From Morchella semilibera (Eukaryota > Ascomycota > Pezizomycetes > Pezizales > Morchellaceae): DNA of 64,000 nt. The first letter of the stretch is position 1. Each line of letters begins with the position of its first letter. Positions 25,448-38,281 of the stretch are shown in pieces. A model generated the notes under the pieces. It searched no databases. It was not told the DNA's origin and saw nothing but the letters and a program-made list of their open reading frames with translations. A program made the position numbers and the translations under genes. The DNA lies in contig CM018606.1 of assembly GCA_009192285.1 (NCBI GenBank), positions 451,637 to 515,636 on the forward strand, given 5' to 3'.

Positions 25448-26611
25448 CAACTGGGGATGATTTGAAGTAAATACACCTGGGAGGTGATGCGGGATTGATT
25501 CAGTCTTATTGCTCTTGAGGGCTGGAATGAGCATACCTCTGATATTTCTAGATCTCTACTATGACATATCATATCTCTCGAATTCGGTTCATATACCGGG
25601 CTTAATCTATTGGCTCATAATTTAGCGGTCTTTAGGGGAATATTTTGAAGAGGACTGTGGTGGACAGCTTTGCTGCTCCCTCCTACTGAGCTGATTGGGG
25701 GGCAGTGTGACTTTAGAATGGAACTCGATGGAGAGGGGATTGACAAAATAAATTTTGCTGTCTAGGAGGATCACCCTCGAGATGCGAATTAATAGCTGAA
25801 CCTGTCTTAGTAGCCATCTCTCCTATTTACTAGTTAGGGTTGGCCACGTAACATCGAGCCATTGATCATGATCCGAGTTTGCTCGGAAATCCTTTTTTTT
25901 TTCGGAGGTTCTGTGGTTCCCACATTGATCAGCGATTTTTTGTAAAGCCCCCCCCCCCCATGGCTTAAGTTGGGATGGGACCTTCTCACATATTTGGCAA
26001 CCAAGATAATGAAATCCAGCCCTCAGGGAGGCTTCATTGTTGAATCTGCTTCTTTTACCTCGGATAGCGTAGCCTACATCAAGGCGAAGGTGGTAGAGCC
26101 CATAGAGGCAGGGTTTGATGAACCGGTTCGTCATCCCCTCCTCCTGAAGTGACCTCTAGGACTGAGAGTCTGGGATAGGATTACTTACCAATGAGCACAG
26201 CTTCGAGTGTTTACATCTACAGTGGATAAAACACGTAGCCATCTCAAATACGGATCTATATTTCTTTTATTCAAATTTCAAGAGAGAATATTCGAGTCTG
26301 AAGGCACATTTCACTCTGACCCTTCTTTATGCGATTCCCGGAATGCCTGAGAACAAACATAGGATTCTGCAGTTTGACCTTGTCTGGGGAAGATAGATAC
26401 AAGGACCCGGCTGTACTTCGGGCTATGAATTGAACAACCGATTGCCAAACACCAGATCTATAGCTAGAGTGAATGACACAAAGGTGGCAGTAGGATGCCA
26501 TCCAGTGTCCGACTATGTATGTACCCACCAAATAAACAATTTAAACAAAACATAGAGAGGGAAAATAACACCCCAAGAATCCGCTAAGAAAAAAAACCCC
26601 AATCGCAATAG
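20056..26611. other. 6.5-kb stretch without a recognisable gene
   Basis: No frame exceeds about 122 codons and none shows a domain. Seen: A-rich and GGT-rich runs at 20280-20345, a C run at 23940-23953, one TACATGTA at 24823, TATCACTCGG at 24775 and a 33-base T run at 25415-25447. The texture differs from the gene-rich zone to the right and could be ancient, unrecognisable repeat DNA. Confidence 0.5.
25415..25447. repeat. 33-base poly-T tract
   Basis: An uninterrupted T run, the longest homopolymer in the window. Read from the minus strand it is a poly-A tail-like tract, but no retroposed gene is recognisable beside it. Confidence 0.9.
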
Positions 26612-28560
26612 CTACAACGAGTCCAGATAGGTCTTAAACCTCTTATCCTCCTCCTGGATTGCCTCCTTTGTCAGCTCTCTGGGCAACGCAAATAGGGGCA
26701 AGCAATCCGGCAATAATACAAAAACACCCAGTATGTAATGATAAACGGTGCCCTAAGGCCCCAATCACTGTCGAGCCCACCGCAGGCTGCGATCACGATG
26801 TTGAAGGTATAGGTCCCGATGAACTCGCCACATCTACCACAAGCTGCCGCAATGCCATAGAACTTTCCGCGAACACAGGTTGCGGGGGGGTTTTAAATGT
26901 TGTTTCCAGGGCCAAATTCACCGAGGGAAACGAATAGTCTAGAAACATCAATAGTGGGATTTCTGTCAACTATCTTCTAACGAGAGATCCTATATATACC
27001 TTGAGTGAAATAACTATATTCTAAACCGGCCACGTCTAGGAATTATCAAAAGAATAAGAAAGAACTCTTCTTACCATGAAGTATAATCAACCCTACCGCA
27101 TTCTCCTTCAACTTCGACCACCCCGCCGCAATCACCGCCCCGACCGCCGCCTGCGCAAACATTCCCGTCGCCAACCCCCTCTGCGCCCCAAACTTCTCAC
27201 TCCACCACGCCCCCGCCACACTTCCCGGTATCAAAAACAGCTGGATACACGCCGTGAGCCCAAACACCCTCAGCAAGCTCGTCTCGCCCAGCACCGTCTT
27301 AACAATGAACGAGCTATATAGCGAGAACGAGAACGAGCTCAAATTATAGATGGACCACACACCACTGCGCGTCGCCAGCGGCCTCCAGTATTACCGCACC
27401 ACAACCTTCATCGGCACATTCCTCTCCCGCAGCGCGTTACGCTGCGCCTGCGAGTTCTTAGGGATTAAAAGGCGCACGAAGAAGATAAGGGATGGGAAGA
27501 GCGCGCCGAGGCCCAATACGACACGCCACAGACGGTTGAGGTCCGTCCCGTAGGCTGCGATCAGGATCACAGGCATCACTGCGGCGAATTGGGCCCTGGT
27601 CCAGGTGGGGGGTGGCGTTATAGCTAGTTAGGTGCGGGGGTGCGGGTGCGGGTGATAGTTCATGATGCATAGACAAAAATTACGAGCCCATTGTGGATGT
27701 TTATGAAGATGATAAAGATGAAGTCACGGCCCTTCCTCCACTGGGCAGAGGACTCAGCACAAGCGACGGAGCCAGAGGGGCATCCACCACCAATGCCGAT
27801 TCCGAGGAAAAAGCGCCAGATCATCAAGTCGTGGATCTGGATGTGAGGGCAAATTAATGAACCAACAAACCAAGGCATTAACTCTCTCTTCTCCAAGAAA
27901 GAGAAAGAAGAAAAAGAAGTAAAATAAAGGGGGAGAGGGGAAACAGGATAAACTCACAACTCCCACAGGCCCCGGCGTGACCCCCCCAATGGCCGTGGCC
28001 GACAATCAAGAACCCGCTCGAGATAAGCATCCCTAGCTTCCTTGACCACCGATCCACAATAAACCCAAACAAAAACTGCCCCAGCACAATCCTCGCGAAT
28101 CCAATCTACATCCATATCTCAGCTCCAATAGACACACGCACACAGACGGAGAGGGAAGCCGGGGTAGGGTCAATGATCGGGTTGGGGGAGGGTCAATGAT
28201 CAATCTCACACATACTGAAGTAACAATCCTCGACCTGTCCGGGGTAGCGTCGGCCACTGCACGGCCAAGATTGTGTTTACCACACCAATAATCCGATCAT
28301 TTCCACACATACAGGGTTAGGGTCATGGTCCTCATTTCTAAGGGGATTTGGTATCAAAATACTCCATTCAAGTAGCCATCGGAGAAGAGTCCAGCGCCAC
28401 AGGCCATGATCGCCACATTTATGGACATCTTGTCCTGCCGTTGGGTAGTGGTGGGAGGGTCCAGCTCATCAGAGTGTGGAAGATCGAGCTCGGTGATCGA
28501 TATCTGCTCGACTGCCAGCTGCTGCTGCTGTGAGCCGGGGGGTTTGGGTTCGGTGCTCAT
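26612..28560 (-). pseudogene. GIT1-like MFS transporter (glycerophosphoinositol/phosphate permease family), broken
   Basis: The minus strand carries a recognisable 12-TM sugar/phosphate-type MFS carrier from an ATG at 28560 to a natural stop at 26612. Motifs in order: LFSDGYLNG (TM1), IIGVVNTILA, GFIVDRWSRKLG (the family's loop 2-3 signature), FFLGIGIGGGCPSGSVACAE, YWRPLATRSGVW, AAVGAVIAAGW, YGIAAACGRCGEFIGTYTFN, and a C-terminal PRELTKEAIQEEDKR. Lesions: the expected intron-1 acceptor reads GG instead of AG near 28291; exon 2 loses phase at its donor; a frameshift lies near 27990; in-frame TAA stops lie at 27391-27393 and 26893-26895; and further frameshifts lie between 26690 and 26760. GIT1 relatives import glycerophosphodiesters. 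Several independent lesions argue against a single sequencing error. Confidence 0.78.
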
Positions 28561-28834
28561 TAGATCAGTTACTGCTGCGATTGGGGTTTGTAGATGGGAG
28601 GACGAGTGTGTGGGGAAGGGAGAGAGGTCAAAGTCTGTGGAATAAGCGGGGTAAATAATTTTATGGGAAGATCTATTTGTGAGGACTATTTCTCCTTGCG
28701 ATGATTGATGATTGATGATGATGATAACTCGCTAGTATTCATAAGAAATCTACTAAACCCCAGCCAACCAAACACCCTTTCCCAAAGCGCACCTATGTAA
28801 ATACAGAATAAATCCCCCTCTGAAATGGCCCCAA

Positions 28835-31163
28835 TTAAACCAGATAACTCACCACTGCCATCAGAGCCACCACTGACCACCCTATCACAATGACCAGAAT
28901 CGCCAGCACAAACGCAATCAGGTGGTTCTGGTCTGGCCCATACAAGCTCCATACGACACCCGAAATTATGCTCAATGACAGCGGGATAATCGCCGCGAGG
29001 ATCACCTTATCCGACCGCCACTCCTCCACGAACTCGAGAGCATATCGGTCCTCATCAAGGCTGAGACGGTGAGCCCATTCGACCCAGTACCGCTCGCCGG
29101 AGCATTTATAAGGGTGCATATAGCACTCTAGGAGCTTGGTGGGTGAGTAGTTGGCGCCTTGGAAGTTTGAGGAGACATGGCGATCCGCGCGGTGGTACTG
29201 CAGGGAATGAGTAGTGAGTACTATGGTTAAGATGATTTTCCCCGGAGGGGAAGGAGGAGGAGGAGGAGGAGGAGGAGGGAGGGGGCCGAAACTTACCTCA
29301 ACGACGGCGATACGTCGCAACCCGCGTAGTGAGAGTGTCCGCCGCCAGAACCCGCGTAGATTGTTATATCGAATACGCATTTGAAGGAAGAGGTCCATAT
29401 CGTCAAAGTCGGCGGATACGATATTCGGCAGAGTCATGCGAGCGATTCGAGGGTCCCGGGATTTTCTGTTACCGTAGACACAGAGAACCAGGACACACTC
29501 ATTAACGAGCTGCTGGAGAGCAACAGGAGCATAGAGGTCCACATGCTGGGGAGTTCTGCTTCTTCCACCACCTAGAATACGATTGACCGTGTTTCTTGGT
29601 GAGAAGCGTGTACTCCACTGGCCGATACTTGAAGCAATAGAAACATTCGCAGCCCCGTTGGGCAGGACTGTAGAGCCCGAACCCGCGTGGTAGGCTGCTT
29701 CAGGAATCATAGGAACTGGAGGGAGCTCATACTCCTCCTTCTTGGAGACCAACGCCGAGGGAGCAGGCAGGCCTCTCCGCTGCAGAGGCAGATCAATATT
29801 CAGCCAGGAGCTCTGTCCCTGGCCACACGTCGTCGAAATTGACTGATCCGATACCTGCCTCGCCAACTTCGCCTGAGCCGGCGCCGCGGCGGTCAGCGGG
29901 AAATCGATCGCCGGTCCCGCCAGCGGTGAGCTCGCGGACGGCTGAAACGGCATTGATGTGGCCTGTGTCGCAATTGACGGGACCTTCCTCCCCCCCTTAA
30001 TGGCATCCGCCTTCTCTACTTTTCTCAGCACTCTTTCCGCCGACGCAAAGAGCTCTTCGCAGTCCTCCTCATTTGCTGAACCGGAGCTCCTTCGGTTCCC
30101 AGGGCGCTGCGTTGCCTCCTCCGGCAGGAAACAAGTTGTTGTCTTTGTGGGCACAAAGCCTTGGGTCTCGACGTCGTAGACGTACATGTTTTCCTCGTCG
30201 CCGTTTGTGCCGTGCTCGAGGAGCTGCTGGACGGGCTTGATGCGGTGAAGGGGCTTTGGGTCGCTCGAGGGCGTGGAGGGGGAGTATTTTCCTGTTGGAG
30301 TGATGCGGTAGAGAGTGCTGATGTCTATAGCAGCGGGACTGCCGCCGAGGAGCTTGAAGATGCCGTTTGAGCGGATGGCGTAGCCTTCGAATTGGTTTGT
30401 GATGGGGACGGAAAGGGGTTTTGGGCGAAGAACACCGTCGCCGTGGAGGATATAGAGTTCTCCTGCGAGAGAGAGGGGATTAGAAAGAGAAAGAGAGAAG
30501 GAGGGAAGGGGGGAGCAGTATCAGCTTCTAGGCTTCGAAGGAGGGGAAAGACAGTACAGTAGAGTATAGTGCACGCAGATTATAACTACAGCTACAGAAA
30601 GAAGTAATAAAGAGCTACATTCACTACAATATGAACTCACCATTAACATATATCTCCGCGCCGGCCTTTCTGCCAAAATATAGCTTATTATAGCCCAAAC
30701 ACTCCTTCTCCTTCTCCTTCTCTCTCTTCTCCCCTCTCTCCCCATTCGACATCACACTCTCCCTTCTATTCTTCCTCTCATCCTCCGTCTCCCATTTCCT
30801 CCCCCTCTCTCCAGCTGCCACTGCCGCTGCTGCCATCTCCACCGCCTCCACCTTCCCCGCACCAGGCACCAGAACCATCTGTATCATCTCCGGGCCGACA
30901 TTCCTAAACTCCAGACCAGACGCCTCCTGCGGTGGGATCGACAGATCCTCCGTGGTGAACGAATGCGCCCCTGAGAACGCTGTGAGCGACGAGCTCCTGC
31001 GTATGCCCGTGGTTGAGCTCATGTTCGAGTATGGGCGGCGATTGAACAGCGGCGTGAGTGCGCCGAGCGTCTCGTCATAGTCAGGGCCCGAGTCCACAAT
31101 GGGCGGGACGGGCGAGATTGGCTCTTGTTGGGTGGCAGGTGAAGTGCTGCTGCTGTCGTCCAT
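28835..31163 (-). CDS. unknown fungal protein with C-terminal membrane segments
   Basis: Three exons join in phase: 31163-30641, 30462-29297 and 29197-28835 (683 residues). Introns have GTGAGT..CAG and GTAAGT..CAG ends. The N-terminal half is Ser/Pro-rich and probably disordered (PPIVDSGPDYDETLG; charged KREKEKEKE run). Around residues 400-530 is an ordered basic region (CVLVLCVYGNRKSRDPRIAR; FWRRTLSLRGLRRIAVVE), then a Cys/Trp/Tyr-rich region (LLECYMHPYKCSGERYW). The end holds two hydrophobic helices (VILAAIIPLSLSIISGVVW and LIAFVLAILVIVIGWSVVAL). I recognise no family. The C-terminus is uncertain: a GTGAGT at 28851-28846 could be a donor, giving a different tail ending near 28686. The second intron carries a (GGA)n tract. 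Confidence 0.68.
29249..29280. repeat. (GGA)n microsatellite in an intron
   Basis: A run of about ten GGA units lies in the second intron of the unknown membrane protein gene. On the transcribed strand it reads as a pyrimidine-rich (TCC)n tract within the intron. Confidence 0.85.
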
Positions 31164-31826
31164 TGCTGTATCTGCGAGTTGGTACTAGAGGAGAAGTAGT
31201 GATAGAAAAGAAAGAAAAAAACTCTTCCTGGACAGAGAGCCTGTGTTTTTGTTAGTTTTATTTATATATATACATGTGTGTTTGTGCCGTCCAGATCGGG
31301 GGACAGTTAAGAAGGGTCCAACAAGCGCAACAAAGAAAGACTCAGACCATCGGGAGCGCCACAGGGGCCGTAGACAAAAGGTTTTGGAATTAGAGTTTGT
31401 TTCGAGAATAATGTTTCATACTTCATGCCTGGGGGGAGGGGAGCATTTCACATGTTCTCTCTTCTTTGTGGCCTGAATGAGGGGTTTCTGCCCGAGGTGA
31501 AACAGGGCGAAGGAGGAAAGAAGAAAAAGAAGGAACCAAGGAAGCAAATGTAGTTTTTTTTTTATATTTCACTTTATCCTGTTTTTATTTTGTTTTTACC
31601 AACTGGAAGGGTCGTTGATGCTTTTTCTTTTTATCCCGATGCCTAAACCAAGCAGCTACAATAGCAACTACAATTAATCACTGAAACCTACAAGAGAGAG
31701 AGAGAGAGAATGCCCGCATCACCAACTATCACCCGCTCACCCACAGACAAGAAAACACATCACGAATCAGAAATCAGAACTCACAAAAAAAAAAAGAAGA
31801 AAGAAGAAAGACCCCTTTTCCAAGCT

Positions 31827-32547
31827 CTAGTTCTCCCCCAATCTCGCCTCAATCCTCTCCTTCTCCTTCTTCCTAGCTTCTTCCACCTCTTGCTTGGTAG
31901 CATCATACCCAATCACCCCCGTCTGATTAAACGGGTTGTCGGGATGCTTCTCAAACTCCTTCCTAATCAACTCCTTCATCTGGTTCAGCCTCAGCCCCTT
32001 GTGTTCCTCCCGCACCTCTGGCAGCCTTCGCTCCTCGTACGCAGCATACGCCGCCTTGAAACGCCTCTCGGGATGGCGGTCAATGCCAACCTTCGCCGCA
32101 TCGTTCGTCAGCGAGAGCGCATCGAGCGCATCGTCGATGCCGCTTGCATTCAAAGCCGCTAGCGCTCCGTCCACACCGCCGCGGGTACGCTTCTCGGGGG
32201 CCTTGGACTTTGTCTTTGGCTTTGAGGGTTGCGAGGCTTCTTCTTCGGCGAGGGCGGCGGCGGCAGCGGCTTTACGGGCGGCGGCTTCGCGCTTCTTGGC
32301 TTCGGCGGCTTCTCTATATTCCAGAATATGTCAGTGTACACTTCTTCTTCTTCTTCATCATCTTGTTGTTACTCTTAATAGGACCCACGTACTTCTTTCC
32401 AGCATCCTTCGCCCCCTTCGACCACTCCTCGTCTTCCACTGCTGCCTTCTTCGCGTTCTCGGCGCCGGCCTTGGCGGCTGCTTTGTCTGCTTTACGGGCC
32501 TGGCCGGCGGCCTTCTTGGAGTTTTCGGGAGCCTTCTTTGGTGGCAT
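31827..32547 (-). CDS. CCDC124/Oxs1-like ribosome-associated protein
   Basis: Two exons, 32547-32393 and 32313-31827, with a GTACGT..TAG intron, give 213 residues. The N-terminal half is Lys/Ala-rich helical sequence (MPPKKAPENSKKAAGQARKA; AEAKKREAAARKAAAA). The C-terminal half carries the family signature: DRHPERR at about residues 130-136, AYAAYEERRLPEVREEH, LRLNQMKELIRKEFEKHPDN and PFNQTGVIGYDATK. This order matches human CCDC124 and fission yeast Oxs1. CCDC124 and its yeast relative Lso2 bind idle or recovering 80S ribosomes; Oxs1 has also been described as a stress cofactor. The gene is preceded by a telomere-like doublet and the GGGTCAATGATC motif. Confidence 0.85.
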
Positions 32548-32674
32548 GTTTTTGTTTTCTTCCGAACGTAAGTTTCTGGTAAGGTTATCTATGAAGGTAG
32601 AGCTGAGGAGGGGCAAAGTGTGTGGGGTTATCTTTATCCCTGCACTGCTGCTGCTTCTGCACGTCATAGACAGA

Positions 32675-32710
32675 ACCCTAACCCTGAGGTGTTGAGAAGG
32701 GTCAATGATC
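32675..32710. promoter_or_regulatory. telobox-like doublet plus GGGTCAATGATC upstream of the CCDC124-like gene
   Basis: ACCCTAACCCT (32675-32685) lies 128 bases upstream of the minus-strand start codon at 32547, followed at 32699-32710 by GGGTCAATGATC. Both motifs recur elsewhere in the window (see findings). TTAGGG-type sites near start sites are known binding sites of Tbf1/telobox proteins in fungi. A regulatory role here is inferred. Confidence 0.4.
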
Positions 32711-33743
32711 GAGGTGCAACTTTTGGATGGGGTAATTTTCTTAGCGGAGGTGGGCTCTAGAGAAGAGCTGGTGGGGTGGTTCGCTTTGACTGTTGGTAAA
32801 AGACCTTTGGTGCCATGAAGTTTATTGGGGAGTGATTCGGATGCCGTATAGTTACTGGTAGCCTTCCTGAGCTGTTGTGAGCTCCCGTTCCTTACAAGCC
32901 ATTAGCTTCTGTATGTACATATAACATGTAGTGATGACATGACTATCTCAATAGTAAAATACTTTAGTGGTATGACTGGTCCAGGAGGAGTCAGGGTGTG
33001 ATATTGGTTATGATTGTGATAATTATCTGCTGCATGCCTCTGTCTCCTGTGATATATAGCATTGTCTATTATCCCTCGGTCCTCCGCCCTTAGATTATAC
33101 AGCAGAATTGCCGATTGGACCAAGGGAGGGAGAATTAAGAGAGGCCCTTCTCTCCCCACACATATGGGCACAGGCAAAATAACAATTACAAAATGTAATT
33201 ATTATGAAAATTATCTCTGATGTCTTTTTGATGGCTATGCATGGACACCAGCCGGCCCGAGGAGATTCATGTCGAAAGAAAAAAGGATCGCCCAGACAGG
33301 ATTTTAATGGTGGCCTGAGATGAGCATGGGAGAATATGGAATTAGTGAGCTCGTCGTACCGGTACACTGTGAGGTAATATCGCATCCACTAGGAGGAGTA
33401 TTTCCGGCTTCATATCCTCAGCTCTTATAGTTAGATCAAGTCCTCTAGAACCTATTAAGTAGCTATAAAACTGCTCCAAACCATTTATACATCTTCGAGT
33501 TAGTAGGTATGTAGATATACAAATTAAGGCAAACGACAAGAGAGAAAGAAGGGAAGGAAGGTTCGAGAAAACCACAAAACGAAAAGGAAGGGAACAATAT
33601 TAAAACCCACAAGAACTATATCACTAAAACGCCCGCGAAAAAAACGTAGAAAACGAAAGGTAAGAACTCAAGGGAAAAAAAGAAAAACTATATAGAAAAA
33701 GAAAAAGAAAAACTAGAGTACACACAGCAACCAGTCCATCCCA
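32711..33743. other. intergenic between two minus-strand genes
   Basis: No supported gene. A 77-residue minus frame at 33342-33575 begins with a hydrophobic stretch (NLPSLLSLLSFALICISTYL) but has no other support. From 33590 the DNA is A-rich, consistent with the 3' end of the PCI-domain gene. Confidence 0.5.
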
Positions 33744-35439
33744 TTAAAATGCCTTCTGCCCCACCGCCCTCACCCCACTCAAATTCACCACCCTTCCGCC
33801 ACCCGCCGCCATCGCCGCAAATGGATTTCCTGGCCCGCCATTGCCCTCCTCGGACCCGCTCTCCTCCCCATCTGCCTTCCATCTACTGCTATTATATATC
33901 TCCGCCACCGGCGGAAATGCCCCCGACCTTCCCAGCACCACCAGCGGCCCCGTGGCCTGCCTGGCAATATAACCCTTCACAAAGCCCTGATCGCACAAGC
34001 TGACGACCGCGCTCTCGACATCCACCATATTGACCTTGAGGCCAAAGTAGTCCCCCTCTTCCACATCATCTTCATCATCTGTATCCTCCTCCTCTCCACC
34101 CAGGAACAGTGGGTTTGCACCAGCCTTTCTGGGTACCTCATGCAGCCACCTCACTGCCGCCAATATCTGCGCCATCCCGACCGTCGGTGGCGCCTGCTTC
34201 ACCCCATCCGTGACCGGCGCCGGTGCCCTCGTGATTAGCCACGTGCGGCGGATCAACCCCCTCCACAGGAGGATCTGGCATCGGTTCCGTAGCGCTAGGT
34301 ATAGCTCGCGTTGTATCCACCATGTGCGGCGCCAAGTTTCCAAGCCCTCGTCGCCGAGGGCACGGCGGAAGCCGCGGAAGTCGCCGAGGCGTATGGCGCG
34401 GCAGACGGGGACGAACATTTGTGCGAGGCCGTGAGCCTCTGGACGCGCAAGGAGGTGTTCGGACGGAAACTTGCCGAGGATGAGGGCGGAGGCGATCATG
34501 TAGATGAGGAGGAGGCGGCGCTGGGAGAGGTCGGATGGGCGGGTGAGGTTGTAGGCGGAGGTGAGGGTGGTGAGGGTGGTGGTGAAGTGGGCGTTGAAGA
34601 AGTGGTGGCGGCCGAGGTAGTAGGCGTAGGTGATGCGGTCAGGTTTGGGGTAGAGGTGCAGGTAGGTGGGGATTGATGCGGCGTTGATATTAGTGTGGAT
34701 GGTTGCGCAGAGGCGGATCTGGTTCAACTGTGGGGCAGAGGAAGGGTAGTTAGTACCATATGGTAGAGGTTATATACAACGGGGATAAAGAGAGAGAGGG
34801 AGAGCAAGGCCACACCTTAAAGTACAACTTAAACAGCAGATTCGCAATACTCAAAGTCGCCGCCTTCTTTCCCAACGTCTGCACCGTTGGCGCCGACGAC
34901 GTCAGAGTCCTCTCCCCCAACGTCGAGTTAAACGTCCTCAAAAGCACATTCATCGCCGCATGCGAGCACCCAAACCTAGGATCGCCAATCTGCGCATCGA
35001 TCCTCAACGCCGCACTCGTCAGAAGCTTTGCCGTCTCCCTCACAAGCTGTATCAGCACGCCACCCTGCGGGGAATTAAACGCCGGGTTGATGGCACCCAT
35101 ATAGTTCTTCAGCGCCGCATGCCAATTCCGTGACGTGCCCGTGTCGTAGAGGATTGCTGGGTCGAGGTTGACAACGTACTTCAGGTACACCACGACACAA
35201 TCGGTGAAGCCAGGCCAGTCGTCACCGAGTAGCTGTTCAGCGCGGGACTGCAGAGCAGAGGGGTTGGCGCTGAGCTCAGAGCGGAGAGAGTGCATGAGGT
35301 CGTTCTGGAGAATGTAAGTAGGGTCTGCGCAGAGGAGATTGGCAATGAGGGTGGCATTTCTGGAGTTGCGAGCATCGGAGACTGTCTGGAGGAATTGCGT
35401 CAGAAGCGCGAGGTTGTTGGGGCGCGTGAAGGACGACAT
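33744..35439 (-). CDS. PCI-domain protein (PCID2/Thp1/CSN12 type)
   Basis: Exons 35439-34816 and 34727-33744 join in phase (K|LNQI; GTGTGG..CAG) to 535 residues. The start is the only upstream in-frame ATG (MSSFTRP); the frame stays open to 35622 but without another ATG. The helical repeat region contains KLYFK|LNQIRLC, the ITYAYYLGRHHFFNAHF block and LLLIYMIASALILGKFPS. The PCI winged helix follows: RCQILLWRGLIRRTW, a long acidic insert (EEEDTDDEDDVEEGD), then VDVESAVVSLCDQGFVKGYI and a final FPPV. The YYLGR block favours PCID2/Thp1 (TREX-2 complex, mRNA export) over CSN12, but both share this fold. The acidic insert and Gly-rich tail look lineage-specific. Confidence 0.8.
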
Positions 35440-35638
35440 TGCATTGGGGCTCTCTGGAGTAGTATATGCAGAGGTAGGGAAGAGGGGGGGAGGGGAGGGG
35501 AGGGGGAGGAAAGATGTGGAGTGTAGAGGTTCTTTAAGATAGCTCGGGGGCGAGTTGAGGAACGGGTCTGGACTGGGTTGACTTTCGAGTCCCTGCCTGC
35601 CAAGAGGAGGTCTGTCTGACAAATCATGTGACGAGACG

Positions 35639-35650
35639 CCCCTAACCCTG
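35639..35650. promoter_or_regulatory. telobox-like CCCCTAACCCTG
   Basis: A CCCTAACCCT doublet lies about 200 bases upstream of the PCI-domain gene's ATG at 35439. It is the same motif type as at 32675 and, reversed, at 28313 and 11273. Possible TTAGGG-factor site; inferred. Confidence 0.35.
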
Positions 35651-36682
35651 ACTTCCGGGATGTATCGGCGACGACAATGTCTGCGTGTGAATTCTGCTCT
35701 GACTTGGATCTTCAGGTTCAGGTACCGGCCCAGAGAGAGCGGGGCTGTGACTTATGACAAAAAATCTTCCATATTCAAAAAAACCCCAAACGAGTAGTTT
35801 AATCATGACTCATCACTCGGTAATTGTGACACACTGCCCTTGTTTGTTAGTGAGTGGATCCGCTGCCGTGGAGAGATGTATACTAGCTAAGCTATGGAGA
35901 AGAAATACACATACCGTATAGGCGAAGATACCCCGCCCTCTTACCCCTCTGGCCCCAAAAGTGCATCCTCTATCGTTTCGTGAACTTCATAAGAGAAATG
36001 GATGGATCGATTCAGGTATCTAGTGGAGGTTAATGGTAAAAAGGGGGAGGAGATCGAGAGGGAAGCACAAGTAGGTTCCCGATTCGTGCGAAGCCTCCCC
36101 CGGCGGAGAACATCCACCTTTAAGCGCTATCTTAAAATTGCAAAAAATACTTATAGATAGAGAGGTTTCGCAGAGGGTCTTAGTATACAATCGCTGTGGC
36201 GCGCGTTAGAAAAGTCTTGAACAGCTGTTACCTAGTAGGTTATATCGAAGGACCATTGCCTAGTCAAATCTATCACTCGGTTTTACCCCATGGGTGCATG
36301 CATGGCTGATAGAAATACTGGGGTAACTCTTATTTTGTTGTGTCTTACGGATGGTTAAGCTGCGGCTGGAGTCAGATAGGCATTGTGGTTGAACTTTTAT
36401 GTATTTTTCACCTGTCTTCAGTGACTTGGGGCTGGGAGTCTCTATGTGCCTTCTTTAGATAATCCAGGCACGAATTTCAAATACCTGCTCGGGAATCGAA
36501 AGCCATTCCTTGCAACAAAAGACCATAGATTTTTGTTCCGATTTCTGAGCATCAATCTCTATAACCCTGCCGAGTTGAACGCTGCATCTTATTAAACTAG
36601 GGGATATATTGCCTACAATCAAATTTTTTTTTTAAAAAAAAAGAGGAAAAAAAAGCAAAAGCCCTGCCATCAACTGCCTGCC
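35651..36682. other. intergenic, no gene seen
   Basis: Contains two ATCACTCGGT motifs (35812 and 36272) and a T/A run near 36627-36655 just beyond the thiolase stop. No frame carries a domain. Confidence 0.5.

Positions 36683-38281
<1,599 letters not shown>

Noticed and set aside
31710-32695. Plus-strand frames over the CCDC124-like gene, up to 211 codons
   Set aside because: Antisense to a spliced gene with clear family motifs; the translations are Leu/Ser low-complexity.
35440-35622. N-terminal 61-residue extension of the PCI-domain protein
   Set aside because: The frame is open but begins at TTG and has no in-frame ATG before 35439.
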